A stretch of 64,000 bases of DNA, taken from Cheilinus undulatus. Its lineage: Eukaryota > Chordata > Actinopteri > Labriformes > Labridae. The notes beneath the pieces were generated by a model. The model saw nothing but the letters and a program-made list of their open reading frames with translations, did not search any database and was not told where the DNA came from. The translations under genes were made by a program, and so were the position numbers. Location of the stretch: positions 39,099,000 to 39,162,999 of the forward strand of contig NC_054866.1 in NCBI RefSeq assembly GCF_018320785.1, written 5' to 3'. This document shows positions 48,426 through 59,974 of this stretch, one piece after another. How positions within the stretch are numbered: the stretch's first letter is position 1; every line of letters begins with the position of its first letter.

Positions 48426-49813
48426 GTTCACGTGTTGGTTGCAATCATCCATGAAATGTAGCATTTAAATTCAGCTAGATTTTATGGTATACATGAATAA
48501 ACAAAAAACATTGAATGTTTACATCAAGTTCAAGACAACTCAATCTTTTTCCAACTTACTTTTTTCTTACTGTTGGGTCATCCATCTCTGGTGAGAGACA
48601 AGATTAGCAGTAAGAGTTTAAATAATTGATGAAGCCATTAGCCGTCACCTTTAATGAGTTTCACAGGAGTTTATGCCATAGGAGAGTCGTGATGATCAGC
48701 TCATTAGTATCGCTGCTCTGTTTTGATTCTAAATCCACGTGGAGGAAACCAGCCATGACTGCAGGACACCAACATGTTCATATTCCCTCATGATTCCCCT
48801 CTGTTAGCTGCTGTTTCTATGTGAGAGCTCAGAGTGGGCCATGAAACAACATAACTTTGAATTCTAAACAAACTTTCAGAAAGAAATAATAGTCAGAAGA
48901 CTGCAACTTTTATTTACACAGTAAGGATATTCTTAAGACCCAGTATTATTTCAGTGAAAGGTGGCACTAAAAGAAGTACAGGGTTAGCAATATTTGAATA
49001 AATATCATAAAATGGTGACTCAAACATCCAGAAAACACCCTAAAAGAATATTGTGCTTTAAGAGGACATCCCTGCCAGCTGCATATGAGGCCTGACCACA
49101 ACAAAACATGGCCTGCCCACAGAGAAATAGAGGAGCCCATGGAAGGTCCAGTAGACAGGCCCCCCAGATGTCATTCAGTAATACTAGGCTGGACAGTATG
49201 GTCTAAAATCTATAGCATGGTATTTTTGCCCTAGACTGTAATGCTATTATATCATGGTTTTATAAATCCAAAGGAAGAACCTAAATAAATGCTTATTTAG
49301 GTTCTGCTAGCCCCTTTTCCCTATAAAAAGCCTTCAATGGCATACGTCTGAGCATAAGATCACAAAAATATGTTTAAATAAGTCTCTGTGTTCAAATTTT
49401 GTTATTTTTAAGTTTTGTTCTCTCCTGCAGAGATGTATCAAGCTGCCCACTGATGACACCATGTTTCCTGATGTTGATGTTCACAATAAAAGCACTCAAA
49501 CAACATAAAAACCACAGACCTTATTTTGAAGAAGTTGTTGGAAATAAAAACAAAAAGTAAGGCAATTTGTGTTTGGTACATTATTTCTTTGTTGTAACAA
49601 TGCTTATTGGTAATAAATCTTACAATGCTGGAAAGCCTGTTTATTACCCTTTTAAATGATGCCACATTTGTAAGGATCATGCATTTGTAGGATGAGCAGC
49701 AGAGCTGAGTATGTAGGTTGCGCCCATGAAAAATGTGCCAAATCTTCTCTGCAAATGCCAAACAGCTTATTTTGCTGTTGCTATTGACTCTTGTTTTGAG
49801 CTTCTGGTACCCC
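48426..49813. other. Intergenic DNA, no gene recognised
   Basis: AT-rich DNA with no coding homology. A small internal repetition of CTAAATAAATGCTTATTTAG lies at about 49280-49300 (local inverted symmetry). Open frames such as 49438-49848 (minus) have no recognisable family features. Confidence 0.45.
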
Positions 49814-49851
49814 CAGGTGCTGCCAATCAGGTGACTGATTGGCAGCACCTG
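49814..49851. repeat. Perfect 16-bp inverted repeat with a 6-base loop
   Basis: Left arm CAGGTGCTGCCAATCA (49814-49829), loop GGTGAC, right arm TGATTGGCAGCACCTG (49836-49851). The arms match at every base. It lies about 30 bases upstream of a transposase N-terminal fragment, so it may be part of that element's untranslated end. Confidence 0.95.
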
Positions 49852-49882
49852 TGAGCATGAGCCCTGCTACAGTGGTCAGTAG

Positions 49883-50150
49883 ATGTCTGCTTCAAGAATT
49901 GGTATGCCACGTTTGACTGATCTTGATAGAGCCCGTCGGTTGGGCAACTTCAAGCTGGTGTTCTGCAAAACCAAGTTGTTTGGAGTTGTCTGGCATTGTT
50001 TGGAGTGAAACCTAGCACCATCTCCAAACTGAAGGCCAAGTTCCATATAACGCTGAATGTCAGAGACAGGCCATGAAGTGGGCTTCCCAAGAAGACAGCA
50101 CCCCAAGAATACTTTTTTCTCACCCTGTCAGCAAGAACTCTATCCTCCAA
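49883..50150 (+). mobile_element. Tc1-like transposase N-terminal fragment (different family)
   Basis: Plus-strand translation starts MSASRIGMPRLTDLDRARRL and, after a frame change, gives TISKLKAKFH and PKKTAPQE(Y)FF. This is the helix-turn-helix region of the MPRLTDLDRARAVG-type Tc1-like transposases. The catalytic domain is absent. Broken and truncated. Confidence 0.65.
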
Positions 50151-51156
50151 GATGACAACAATGGCAATCAGTCAAATTAAATAAAAAAAAGTCTGAAAAG
50201 GTAATTTAACCATTTCTGAAACATGTTTAAAGTCTCTTTTCATGTATTAATTCATTATATATCTTCTTTAATCTTATAAACACAGAACCCTGTTCAGCTA
50301 CTAGCTAAATGATAAGTGGGCTTTTTTGGCACTTTAATCTTCTGACCACTCAAAGCCCTTTTCCTCTTCATGTTGAAGTCGCTCATTCATTCACTGATGG
50401 CGAGGGCTGCGTGCCCATCAGTACTAAGTAATCTCATTGAAGTACATCAAAGCCAAGGACCCCTCAATACAAAGTCTGTAGAAGCTTGAGATCAAACCAC
50501 CGACTCTATCAGATTCAACCACAAGATGACTAAGTCAAAGTCTGCCCCTGATTCCAGGCCCAAAACGACATTTCACAGTAACTCCACACAAAATGAATAC
50601 TCACTTTTCTGGTCTCAGTCTTCAACTTCCTCAACGTGTGTGCAGCAAGATGAACAGCACCACTCATTACATAATTACAGATTCATTCAATGACAACCAG
50701 AGTTTTGACTATACAGTCAAAATCGTGCATAGTCAATTGCTACTGTAAAGTTAACAAGCTAAATTCGGCTAGCTGTTAGCTGTGTTGTACAATCGATGCA
50801 ATAGCAAAATCATTAGTCCATCTCAACTCCTGTCAGTTTGGTTATGATATGTTCTAAAGGACACAAGTATACACTCATGTTGTCATAAATTAACAAATTG
50901 GTCCATTTCTGGCACCATCATGGCTACTACTATGGCTGTGTTTGTTCTGCTTCCTCCATCAGTCAGCTTGTTTCCTGACCAGCTGTTGTCCATTCCACAT
51001 GGCGATACAAAGAGTATGCACTTGGCTGTCCTTGGTGTTGCCTCTCACAGCAGGATTTCTGATCATAAATACTGAACATGTTTAATATTTCCAGTTTCAA
51101 ATCTGGGCAGCCTCTGGGCAGACTGGGGAGGGTAAGTCCCTCCTAACACACCCTAC
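50151..51156. other. Intergenic DNA, no gene recognised
   Basis: No coding homology and no clear repeat family was seen in this stretch. Confidence 0.4.
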
Positions 51157-51590
51157 ACCAGTGGTTTTCAATCTTTCGTTGCCCAAGGCACACCTAAGAT
51201 CAAGCCAAAATTTCAAGGCACACCACAACCATATCTTTACAAAATAGCCTCTTACATGTTACAGTAAATCGAGCATATAGTGTTTGTTCAGGCAAGCCAT
51301 GGAATCAAGCACTGCCATATAATTGAGATCAGCTGATCCAATGAAAGTTCTTGTCCGCTGATGCAGTCTAGGCATGCTATTGGCAAATCATACTCATGCT
51401 GCCATATCCAAAGCCTGTAGTAGCCTTTGCTACTCCCTCTGCAAGCTACTTTTTTCTCTCCTCCACCCCAGCTCCTCCTTTATTCTACCTCTGACTTTAT
51501 CAGTGTCATTCTGTTGTCATTTTTGCCTGTTATGCTCTGTTTTTTGTTATTGTATAGTTTTAGTAATAACGTATGGTTGTACAAATTCCA
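51157..51590 (+). repeat. Dispersed repeat (hAT-like end), copy with extra internal DNA
   Basis: Begins CACCAGTGGTTTTCAATCTT followed by CCCAAGGCACACC and TCAAGGCACACCA; ends GTATAGTTTTAGTAATAACG. Both parts recur in the same order at 61095-61250, where the roughly 290 bases between 51250 and 51540 are missing. The opening resembles hAT termini (CAGTGGTTCTCAA type). Confidence 0.55.
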
Positions 51591-52380
51591 AAGGAAATTC
51601 TAGCAAGATAATAAAGATATATCAGATAATCCAGCCTTTGCTGACTTTAGTCAGAAGGGGGGTATCGGCCTAAAATCATCCTCTTCATCTTGTAGTTTGT
51701 GCCTCACCTTTATCAGATGTAGTGATATGTCAAATTATGACAATTTGTGGGATTGTTTGTACTACAAATACAAAGAAAAAATAACTTTTGACTCATCAAG
51801 GACTGACCTCCACAAAAAGTGGAAAGTGGAGGAAAAGATTCAGCCGCTCAATAATAATGCAATCACATTCAGACACCAATAGATTCTTTGGAGGGTTGTA
51901 GTCTGGGGGCGTCATTTACTTAATTTACTGCAGCCTTGCCTTTACATTTAGAGTGTACTTATGTTTGTTTTTCTTTGAGAAACTCATTTGCATTATGAAC
52001 AGGACCTAATTTGTGGTTGTTAGTGCAGCCTAGTGTGCTAGCAGTTACTGTCGATGACGACTTCCATGTGCTATTCCCCTGGAGCTGAGGCTGTGTCTTA
52101 TTAAGTCTTCATACACACTCCTTACTTTCATTCATCTTTGAATCACAGAGGCAGTATGTCATGTTCCTGCAGCGTTGGTTTGTAACATGAGAATCTAATG
52201 CCATTTAACTTGTTCATGTACTGTATATGTCTGGTGTGAATGCTGGGGGCTGTTTTAATGTAGGTAAATGCAAATTGTCCAATTTGCATTGGTGATTTTC
52301 TTGAATTTGAACCTCTTTGACCTTATTGTTTTTGAAAAGTGGGTAAAAATTATCAACAATATTTTAAACCTGAACTGAAC

Positions 52381-53298
52381 ATGGCTTACAATAATTCTCA
52401 TGTTGGTAGCGTATCCCTCATGGAAGGGCTTAGTTTCAAAATTATTTTAGTTCAGGTTTTGGTGATAGTTTTCCTTGGCATCAACTTTATGCTGCTCTCA
52501 ACCTTTTTTATGAAGGAGGTCTTCTACACATCTTTGCGCTACATCTTATTTGCTGTTACATTGCTGTCTGATTGTGCAGTTTTGCTTCTGACGGGTATAC
52601 TTGCCATCTGGACCAGATTTCATTTCACCGTGCCTGTATGGCTGTGTCTTATCATATTTATTTTGGCCACTGTATACACTTTAATCACGCCGTTTACGCT
52701 GACAGCAATGACCATAGAGCGTTATGTAGCCATCTGCATGCCCCTGCGTCATGGAGAGCTGTGCTCCACACGCTGCTCACTGCACTGCATCCTCATCATT
52801 CACGGCCTCAGCTCTATTCCCGTTATTGTTGATCTCGCCATCTTCTGTTTATCAGTGCCTCTCAGCTTTTATAAAAAAGCAGTGGACTGCAGGGCAAGGG
52901 TTTTTATTTTGTACAAATGGCAGGAGTATATTCGATCTGCTATAAAGCAGTTCTATTTTTTGCTTATGTGCATTGTCATTGTATTCACTTATGCTAAAAT
53001 CATGAAAGCAGCCAAAGCTGCATCAGGAGAGAATAAAAAGTCAACATGGAAAGGATTAAAAACTGTAGTCCTTCATGCTTTCCAGCTGCTGCTCTGTCTC
53101 ATCCAGCTGTGGTGTCCATTCATAGAGGCTGCTGTCCTTCAGATTGATTTCATGTTGTTCATTCATCTTAGGTTTTCTAACTACATTCTTTTCTATCTTG
53201 CTTCAAGATGCCTGAGCCCTCTTATTTATGGTCTCAGGGATGAGTTGTTTTTCAGTGCATTGAAATACCAGCTCTGTGGCTTGCACAACACTAGTTAA
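52381..53298 (+). CDS. Odorant receptor, fish OR131-2-like, intronless, 305 aa
   Basis: Seven-transmembrane chemosensory GPCR in one uninterrupted exon. The ATG at 52381 gives MAYNNSHVGSV with an N-glycosylation sequon (NNS) before TM1; the frame is open further upstream but has no other ATG. Membrane spans lie at about residues 19-42, 49-72, 80-111, 130-152, 185-208, 227-250 and 257-279. Family motifs are TIERYVAICMPLRHGELC after TM3, TVVLHAFQLLLCLI opening TM6 and ASRCLSPLIYGLRDE at the end of TM7. The receptor at 36073-37026 shares these motifs but little else, so the pair are old paralogues on opposite strands rather than a recent duplication. It lies between the two DIABLO genes. Ligand unknown. 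Confidence 0.95.
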   Translation: MAYNNSHVGSVSLMEGLSFKIILVQVLVIVFLGINFMLLSTFFMKEVFYTSLRYILFAVTLLSDCAVLLLTGILAIWTRFHFTVPVWLCLIIFILATVYTLITPFTLTAMTIERYVAICMPLRHGELCSTRCSLHCILIIHGLSSIPVIVDLAIFCLSVPLSFYKKAVDCRARVFILYKWQEYIRSAIKQFYFLLMCIVIVFTYAKIMKAAKAASGENKKSTWKGLKTVVLHAFQLLLCLIQLWCPFIEAAVLQIDFMLFIHLRFSNYILFYLASRCLSPLIYGLRDELFFSALKYQLCGLHNTS

Positions 53299-54029
53299 TT
53301 TTATAAATGTTTGTCTCATATATGATTATCTGCACATTCATGACTGAAAGAGTAACTGCTTTAACGAATACTAACTCCTAGCTTACCGTGTTCAGACTGT
53401 TCTTCTGAATGCAATGTTGAACTTTAAATCATATGCTCTTGTTGATGAATCTAGAGAATGCATAGTAACTGGTAGAATCATGCAGTTATTGACTGATGCA
53501 GTTCCCTGATATATTTTTATGCACATGTTATAATTGTCTTAATGATATCTGTTTCCATCTGTGGCTGTTTATCCATTCAGTGTCATTGGAAGTGATGATC
53601 CTTTGTTTTCTGTGTCCCTATAAAACAGCATTAGCTCTTCATCGGTTTTAAAACTGAAGCTACTTTTTGTCCTCATAAACTTTGATGATTTTCTCTGATA
53701 TATTTCATTAGAATATTCATGTTATTTTGGTAGTTTTCTTTTTTATTCTGTCACAGTTGAACACATTCACACAGCAATCCCATGTGCACAATAATGTTCA
53801 ATCTATCAGTGACTACCAGAATTTGTTCTCTGTTCATGTATTGCTGTTTTGTCTCTCTCTATTTTTGCTTGCTGTGTATTGAGCTTTCCTGCAGCTGTTA
53901 ATTCACTCATGTCAAAGTCATGGCTGAGCCTGTAAACACACTATACTCCCCACCTTGCTGCATTTTTTATATTTTCCCTGGATTTATTCTGTTCTCTTAG
54001 AATTCAGATGTTTGTGCTTCAGCCTTTAA
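53299..54029. other. 3' flank of odorant receptor and intergenic DNA, no gene recognised
   Basis: No coding homology and no recognised repeat. I did not identify the poly(A) site of the receptor gene. Confidence 0.4.
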
Positions 54030-54150
54030 ACTTTTATTATTTAACCTTTATTTAACCAGATAAAGACCCATTGAGATCGAGATCTCTTTTACAAGGCTGA
54101 CCTGGCCAGGAGGTCAGCAGCACATGTCATAATAAATAATACTTAACCAA
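54030..54150. repeat. Dispersed fish repeat (TTTATTTAACCAG type)
   Basis: The stretch AACCTTTATTTAACCAGATA, ACCCATTGAGATCGAGATCT, CTTTTACAAGGCTGACCTGG and CCAGGAGGTCAGCAGCACA matches a repeat pattern seen widely in fish genomes. Class not assigned. Confidence 0.55.
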
Positions 54151-54439
54151 ATAACTTACAGGGAGATTTTACAAAAGCATCTTTTATGGGCTCAGTGCTG
54201 TTTCTGTATTACATACCTCCATACCACTGTTTGCCTGATGAAGGTGTTGTATCAAAACGCAGAAAATAAATGACTTTGTGCAAGCTAGAAGTTGTGTGGG
54301 AGTTGTCATTACATATATGAAATTTAAAAGGGTTTCATTGGGATTTTAGTTGGTTAAGTACACAAAACCAAACACAAGACCAACACATAATCAGAATCAT
54401 TAAACAAAAAACCTGCTGGATTTCTTTTTGGTTTGATTT

Positions 54440-54965
54440 AATGTTATTAGATCAAGTTGAGTAAACTTTATTTATATAGCAGTTTTCACAGACAAAGGTC
54501 ACAACGTGCTTTACATCAGCAAAGTACAACACAAAAAGCAGAAACAAAGTATAAAACCTTCCTTAGTAATCACTCACAGGGTTAAGGAGAGATAAAGGGG
54601 GTCACATAGACGTTTTTAAACAAGCAATGACCATGTTCAATTAATGGAAAAATAAAGCGTAAGTCATTTACAGTAAGTTGACAAGGTGAATATGGTTGTC
54701 CATAAGCCTGTCTGAAAATGTTTGTTTTTTTGACTGTTTTTTTAAAAACTTGACTGAGTCAGAACAATGCAGCAACATGGGCAGCTTGTCCCAGAGGTTT
54801 GATTCTGAGGCCTTAAAAGCCCAGCCATCATGTGTTTAAGTGGGTTGGATCCCTGTGAACAGGTTGGCAAATAAAAGTGAACGAGTTCTGTTAAGTATTC
54901 AGGAGCCTGACCATGATGTTTTGTTAATGTCTTGTAGGTTTTATCACCATCTCAACCAGAGAAAA
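54440..54965. repeat. Dispersed fish repeat (TTTATTTATATAGCAC type)
   Basis: Starts with GAGTAAACTTTATTTATATA and GCAGTTTTCACAGACAAAGG, then ACAACGTGCTTTACATCAGC. It ends with a TTGATTCTGAGGCCTTAAAA and CAGGAGCCTGACCATGATGT block. This arrangement recurs in many fish genomes as a non-coding repeat, often near genes. Class uncertain. Confidence 0.5.
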
Positions 54966-55072
54966 AAAAAGACAAAATTCTCATACTTTTTTAACTTTCT
55001 CATATGAATCTTCTTACATTAAGTGATTCCTGTTTGCTGTTTTCTTTTTTAAACATTTACTTTTTTTTATTA

Positions 55073-55248
55073 TTATAAAAATATCACTATATTACTGTCA
55101 CTTTCGGTTACAACCGAGGCAGCTGCTCTCTTCTTTTTCTGGTACCCCATACCACCACTTGCTCTTTGAGTGGCACTCAGTATCAGACTGTACCAGCTTC
55201 CTTTTACTTCTAAACCACACCCAGTTACTGTACAGTCAGACAACCTGA
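55073..55248 (-). CDS. Candidate terminal coding exon, unidentified
   Basis: Minus-strand frame with coding-like composition: LSDCTVTGCGLEVKGSWYSL then ILSATQRASGGMGYQKKKRA and a stop. A good splice acceptor (TTATGTTCTCAG) would open it at 55248, and AATAAA on the minus strand (55066-55071) follows right after the stop. I do not recognise the protein and no upstream exon was found between here and the second DIABLO promoter, so this may be chance or a pseudo-exon. Confidence 0.2.
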
Positions 55249-55539
55249 GAACATAATAGTGAGAATCACAAGAAAATGTTGTCAATGTTTGCACAGTGCT
55301 CACAGGCAGCATCATTGAGCAGAGCTTTAATATTTACTATGCATGGATACAGTCAAATAACTTCAGAAATGAAGACATATTTTGTTTTTATTAAAAAATA
55401 AAACAGTAAGTAAAAACGAAATTAAAATAAAAGTAAAAAAAATTCCCAAACTATAACAACCATGGCTACAAAAAAAAAAAAAAAATGTTTTGGGGGTCAA
55501 TTGGTTGGTTCGCATTATACCGAAATTTAGATACTATTT

Positions 55540-55645
55540 TTCCCGCCAGATGGCGACAGCGTTTAGTCCATGAAATCTCTGTGGTGGAACCTTTGGTCAT
55601 TGACGACGAACGCTTTATGGTGGCGGACCAAGATGGCCGCGCTAC
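55540..55645 (+). promoter_or_regulatory. TATA-less promoter / 5' UTR of the second DIABLO gene with YY1-like sites
   Basis: GC-rich and CpG-containing with no TATA box. CCAGATGGCGACAG (about 55547) and ACCAAGATGGCCGCG (about 55628) resemble YY1 sites (AAGATGGCGGC); the second overlaps the start codon. An upstream ATG at 55617 lies in another frame with a weaker context. This layout is typical of constitutively expressed mitochondrial genes. Confidence 0.5.
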
Positions 55646-58600
55646 GGACGGTAACAAGCTACCTCCGTCTCCTCAGGTAGGAAATTTCATACAGAAAAAA
55701 TATCTTAAAGAATATGTTGATCATTCAACATACAATCGTTGTGCGGAATTGTCAGTCACCAAAAATAATATATAGCTTTTGGCTTATTTGTGGTCAATTA
55801 AGAGTGATTTCTTTTGTCATAATACTGCGTTCAACGACAACTGGAAGCTGTCAGTGCTTATGTTAAACTTGTTTTTCACACTCTAGCAGAAACATTCTGA
55901 CTACAGTTTAACATCATGAAACAGTTAACGTCTGCATTCTTATTTACGTTTCTGGGGTTAATAGTAAGTAGACACTTAATGAGAGTTGGGTATCGAAAAT
56001 ATAAGTAACCCTTGCTGTTACTCACGGTGCCTGACAACTTAATGCACACTTCCTGTATTTAACAGGATAGTATTAGCTCATCTCGAGTTTAAACTACTGC
56101 TCTCTTTCTCCCAGGAGTTCTGCTCGTTTCCTGGTCAATAACAACAGAAAACCGGGGAAATGGACAAATATTCTTTACAGCAGTATAGCGTCTTTGACCG
56201 TAGGCGGTGGTCTATGTGCCATACCTTTCAAACAGGTAAGTCACCAAAGCTAAATTATAGCATGTGCAGTGTCACAGTATATAGTTCACATGTTATATTT
56301 ACCTGAAATAGTTCTTCTGTGTCTCTCATGCAGGTTGACAATCTCTCTCATGATTCTCTGGTCAAACGAGCAGCATCGCTGGTTACAGACAGCTCAAGCA
56401 CTTTTCTCTCTCAGGCCACTCTGGCTCTTATAGATACCTTCACAGAATACTCAAAAGTAAGTGGAAGTAACGTTGTTCACATATCTAGCTGTTCAGACTT
56501 AATACTATGCTAATAACAACAATTTTAATTATGCACCCTTCATATATGAAGTTGGAAGGTTCATCACAAGCAGACATTAAAATACAAATGGTTGAAACAA
56601 ACCAGCCCCATCAAGATAGTTGCAGTAAGGTTTATAAATAAATCAGGAAGCATACCAGTCATGAAAAAGGTTATATATCAAAAGATCAACTCTAGATATT
56701 ATGATTCATGAGTCTTTTATGCTAATAAGATACTCTTTCAACTCTGCTTTTGCAATATTAATCATTTGCTGTTCATCAGGCCATTCACTACACCCTGACA
56801 CAGGTTGTAAGGAATTCAAGGGGGGAAAAAATCATAGTTATGATTATTTGATTGATATTGAGTTAAAGATTGTTAAACAACATTATGTATTGATTTTACA
56901 GCATCAGTATGACAGGCATTTTCTAGTTCAACTTTAGATTGACTTTCTGAATATTTTAAAAAGTAACAATTAATGACAATAAGAGAAAGATCTATAAATA
57001 TTTATTAAAATGTGTAACAACAATAATAATAACTATGAAGGATAAATGAAAATAAATCAGCAATGTTTTAGAGGTAGCGGTGATTATCCTTTTGACTCAA
57101 ATACAACAACAAATGCTGAAACATTTATCACACATAACATAGCCTACAGCTAAATGAGAGCAACAGAGTGTGTGGTGCATTTAATCTTTGTGATCTTCTT
57201 TTCAGGATCCTGAAAGACAATTTAAATCAAAAGTCAATTAATAGCTCAGCACAACAGCATATACACAAAAAATTTACAATAGAGCAGCAGTTCCCAAACT
57301 TCAGTATGCTGTGGTCCAAGACCTGAAAATCCTCTAGGACCCAATTAAACCCTTGTGCAATCATAAAATGAGACCAAAATATTTGTCTTTTATTTATCAT
57401 ATTTTTATTTCATAAATTGAGAATTTCAATATGATCCAATGAAATGTATTTTGTTTGTTTTTATCAGGTATCTGCAAAGTCACTTAAAATTTATTTTATA
57501 ATATTCATCTCTGTAAATTTACTTTGAGGCCCATCAGACTCCTCCGATGTATCATTTATGTCTCCAAAGGCACTAATGAATTCTTTAAATTGGCAAGCAA
57601 GCAGCATAGTAAAATGTTAAACAGAATGTCACCAGTTATTCCAACATCAGTTAAACTGTGACACAGATGGAACACATCAGACAACATAAATAATAAAAGT
57701 GGCATGATTTAAAACTTCTGTCGGTTTTACTTCTTAGACTCCAATGATTTGTAATCAAGTATTTAATGACTTAAAAAAATATATTATTCCTTATTAGCTA
57801 TTGCGAATGACCTCATGTGGCTCACTTATTGCATGCTTAGAATGTAAACCTAGTTAATATAGTTATCTTATTTTTCACAATAAAAGCCATTGTATTTTGT
57901 CTGCATCGCCTTTTGTAACTATAATGTGAAAAATAAGGACACAATAAATTTCAGCAAATATCTTCTACTGTGCTGCCAGGACAGGGTACAACATTTTGGG
58001 TGTACGAGTTCTTTGTTCCCATGTCATGAAATTCAAAATAGAATAAGAAGAAATGTTCAAATAAAAAAACTTGCAAATTCTACTATAGTGTGGGCAATAA
58101 TTCTGTAAGTACTCCACACATTCTGCTGAAGTTCACACATATTAATGCAATGTGAAGATTTAGCTATACCATGCGGAAATAATGGAAAATGTAAGGAATG
58201 TTAAGCTATGTATAATATGAATCTAATGTTTAATGACTAGCACTTATAACTGCAAAGTTAGTTGAGGTAATGCAGAGGTAAATTAACTAGTGTTTTTTTC
58301 CTTAAGAGGGACAAAGAAATTAAAAATAAAGAGCTTGGATAAAAGAAGTTTGGGTTAGTAAGACAAAACAAGACAATGACAAGTTTCCTTTTAGCTTTGT
58401 CTAAACTCTGCAGTATTGTATAGTTTTTGTTTGATCTTGAGTACACCTTCAGCTGTAACTCCAGTATAAGGTAAAAGATATTAAAGCATTAAATCTTAAA
58501 TCTTATTAAACATTAAATCTTAAGTATCAATTATTAATTTGTCTCAAGAACCAGGCCTCTGGCTTAGATATGAAATATTCTACAGACCTACTTCTGTCTG

Positions 58601-59652
58601 AAACTTTCATCCAATACAGTAAAAAGTCTTGAAAATCATCTTCTGTGTTGCTTTGCAGCCACAGTTGATGTTTGATTTCAAAATGCAAATTATGTATGTT
58701 CACTGTGTTTGCTGACAGGCTGTGCACACACTCATAGCTCTTCAAAGGCGGTATTTGGACTCTTTAGGGAAACTGACACCTGCAGAGGAGGACACAATCT
58801 GGCAGGTGATCATTGGCCAGCGTGCACAGGTACGTTTTTCATGCCCTTCCTTGAAAAACTCCCTAATAACAAAGCTGAACAAAGTATTCAGGTTTCTTTT
58901 TATTCATTGCAGCAACATAAATATGACAGCAGGCCCAACGTAATAAAGGTGTAAGCCTCACTGGGTCTTACTAGAGTTTATATCTCTCTCTTCCTGACAG
59001 ATTAGTGAAAGACAAGATGAATGCAAGCGTTTCGAGTTAACCTGGATCACAGCAGTCAGGCTGTGTGAAACTGCAGCGGAGGCGGCGTACACCTCAGGTG
59101 TGTGGAAGTGTCACTGCTGTGTGATTAAACAGTCAGGATGTGGGGTTTCTTACAGATCATGTCTTGAAAAATACAAATTTTTGCTTTGAATCATCCTCTC
59201 AAAGCTTTGTGTGTTGCCGTTTATGCTGGTTCCTATTCAGCTGCTGTCAGTGTAAACCTTAAGATGGTGTGGGGATCATTTGGTATCACTCAGCATTGCT
59301 TTGTGTAAAACAAAATGGAGATGATGGACAGGAGGGCCTTCTTAATGACCATGCCTAATGTCTGATCTCGAGGTGGTATATTATGTCAACCTTTGAACTT
59401 CTCTCAGCAATTGGACTGTCTGTGTTTACATGTGTGTCTGCAGGAGCCGAGCACGCATCCATCACTATGAGGACTAACATTCAGGTGGCTGAGACGCAGG
59501 TGGAAGAGGCTCGTAAACTGTCAGCAGATGCAGATAAGAAGCTGGCTGAGACTAAAGTAATGGAGGTTGAAAGGATGGCACAGTACGCTGCATCCTTAGA
59601 GAATACCAACGAAGAGGAAGAGATACCTGAGGCTTATCTGAGGGAAGACTGA
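55633..59652 (+). CDS. diablo: DIABLO/Smac homologue, mitochondrial, canonical, 6 exons, 234 aa
   Basis: Pro-apoptotic IAP antagonist stored in the mitochondrial intermembrane space (family knowledge). Exons: 55633-55676, 56115-56235, 56334-56456, 58719-58829, 59001-59097, 59444-59652, all GT-AG and in phase; human DIABLO is 239 residues. The presequence is basic ([20 protein letters not shown]). A hydrophobic stretch ([13 protein letters not shown], about 38-50) follows, then AIPF at residues 51-54, a standard IAP-binding motif released when the presequence is cut after the cysteine. The helical core reads [78 protein letters not shown] and [20 protein letters not shown], ending EAYLRED. The start has a good Kozak context (AAGATGG). 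Intron 3 is long (2.26 kb). This copy is much closer to mammalian DIABLO than the paralogue at 46028-47492. Confidence 0.96.
57286..57545. repeat. Possible hAT-like remnant in intron 3 of the second DIABLO gene
   Basis: Starts AGCAGCAGTTCCCAAACTTC with CAGTATGCTGTGGTCCAAGA, resembling hAT ends (CAG-GGTTCCCAAACTTT type). No right end was identified. Weak. Confidence 0.3.
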
Positions 59653-59949
59653 CACAAATATGTGGCATACAAAAAGTCTCATTTTTTGAGTCAGTAACAT
59701 GTTCAATTCTGTGATTTGCTGTCTTATTTGTCTCTTATATGTGCACTTAAACTGCAATGCTAAAAAAATGAATCACCAACTTTGGGACAGTGTCTCTGTT
59801 AAGGATCTTGTGATTTTTAAGTGTTTAGTCATTTGTGACTATTTCTCTGAGTATTTGAAATGGCTTCTGGTGGGTAGCGTATTATGCTTTCACTTCAGTC
59901 TTTTTTATTTTGTTACTTGTGTAGCACATTTTTTTGTCAGAAATCTTGT

Positions 59950-59955
59950 AATAAA
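59950..59955 (+). terminator. Polyadenylation signal of the second DIABLO gene
   Basis: AATAAA in CTTGTAATAAAGATAAACTC, about 300 bases after the stop codon. No earlier AATAAA was seen in the 3' UTR. Confidence 0.65.
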
Positions 59956-59974
59956 GATAAACTCATAAAAAATG

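Noticed and set aside
52339-52380. Longer start for the plus-strand odorant receptor
   Set aside because: The upstream extension would need a GTG start; the ATG at 52381 gives the usual receptor N-terminus with a glycosylation site.
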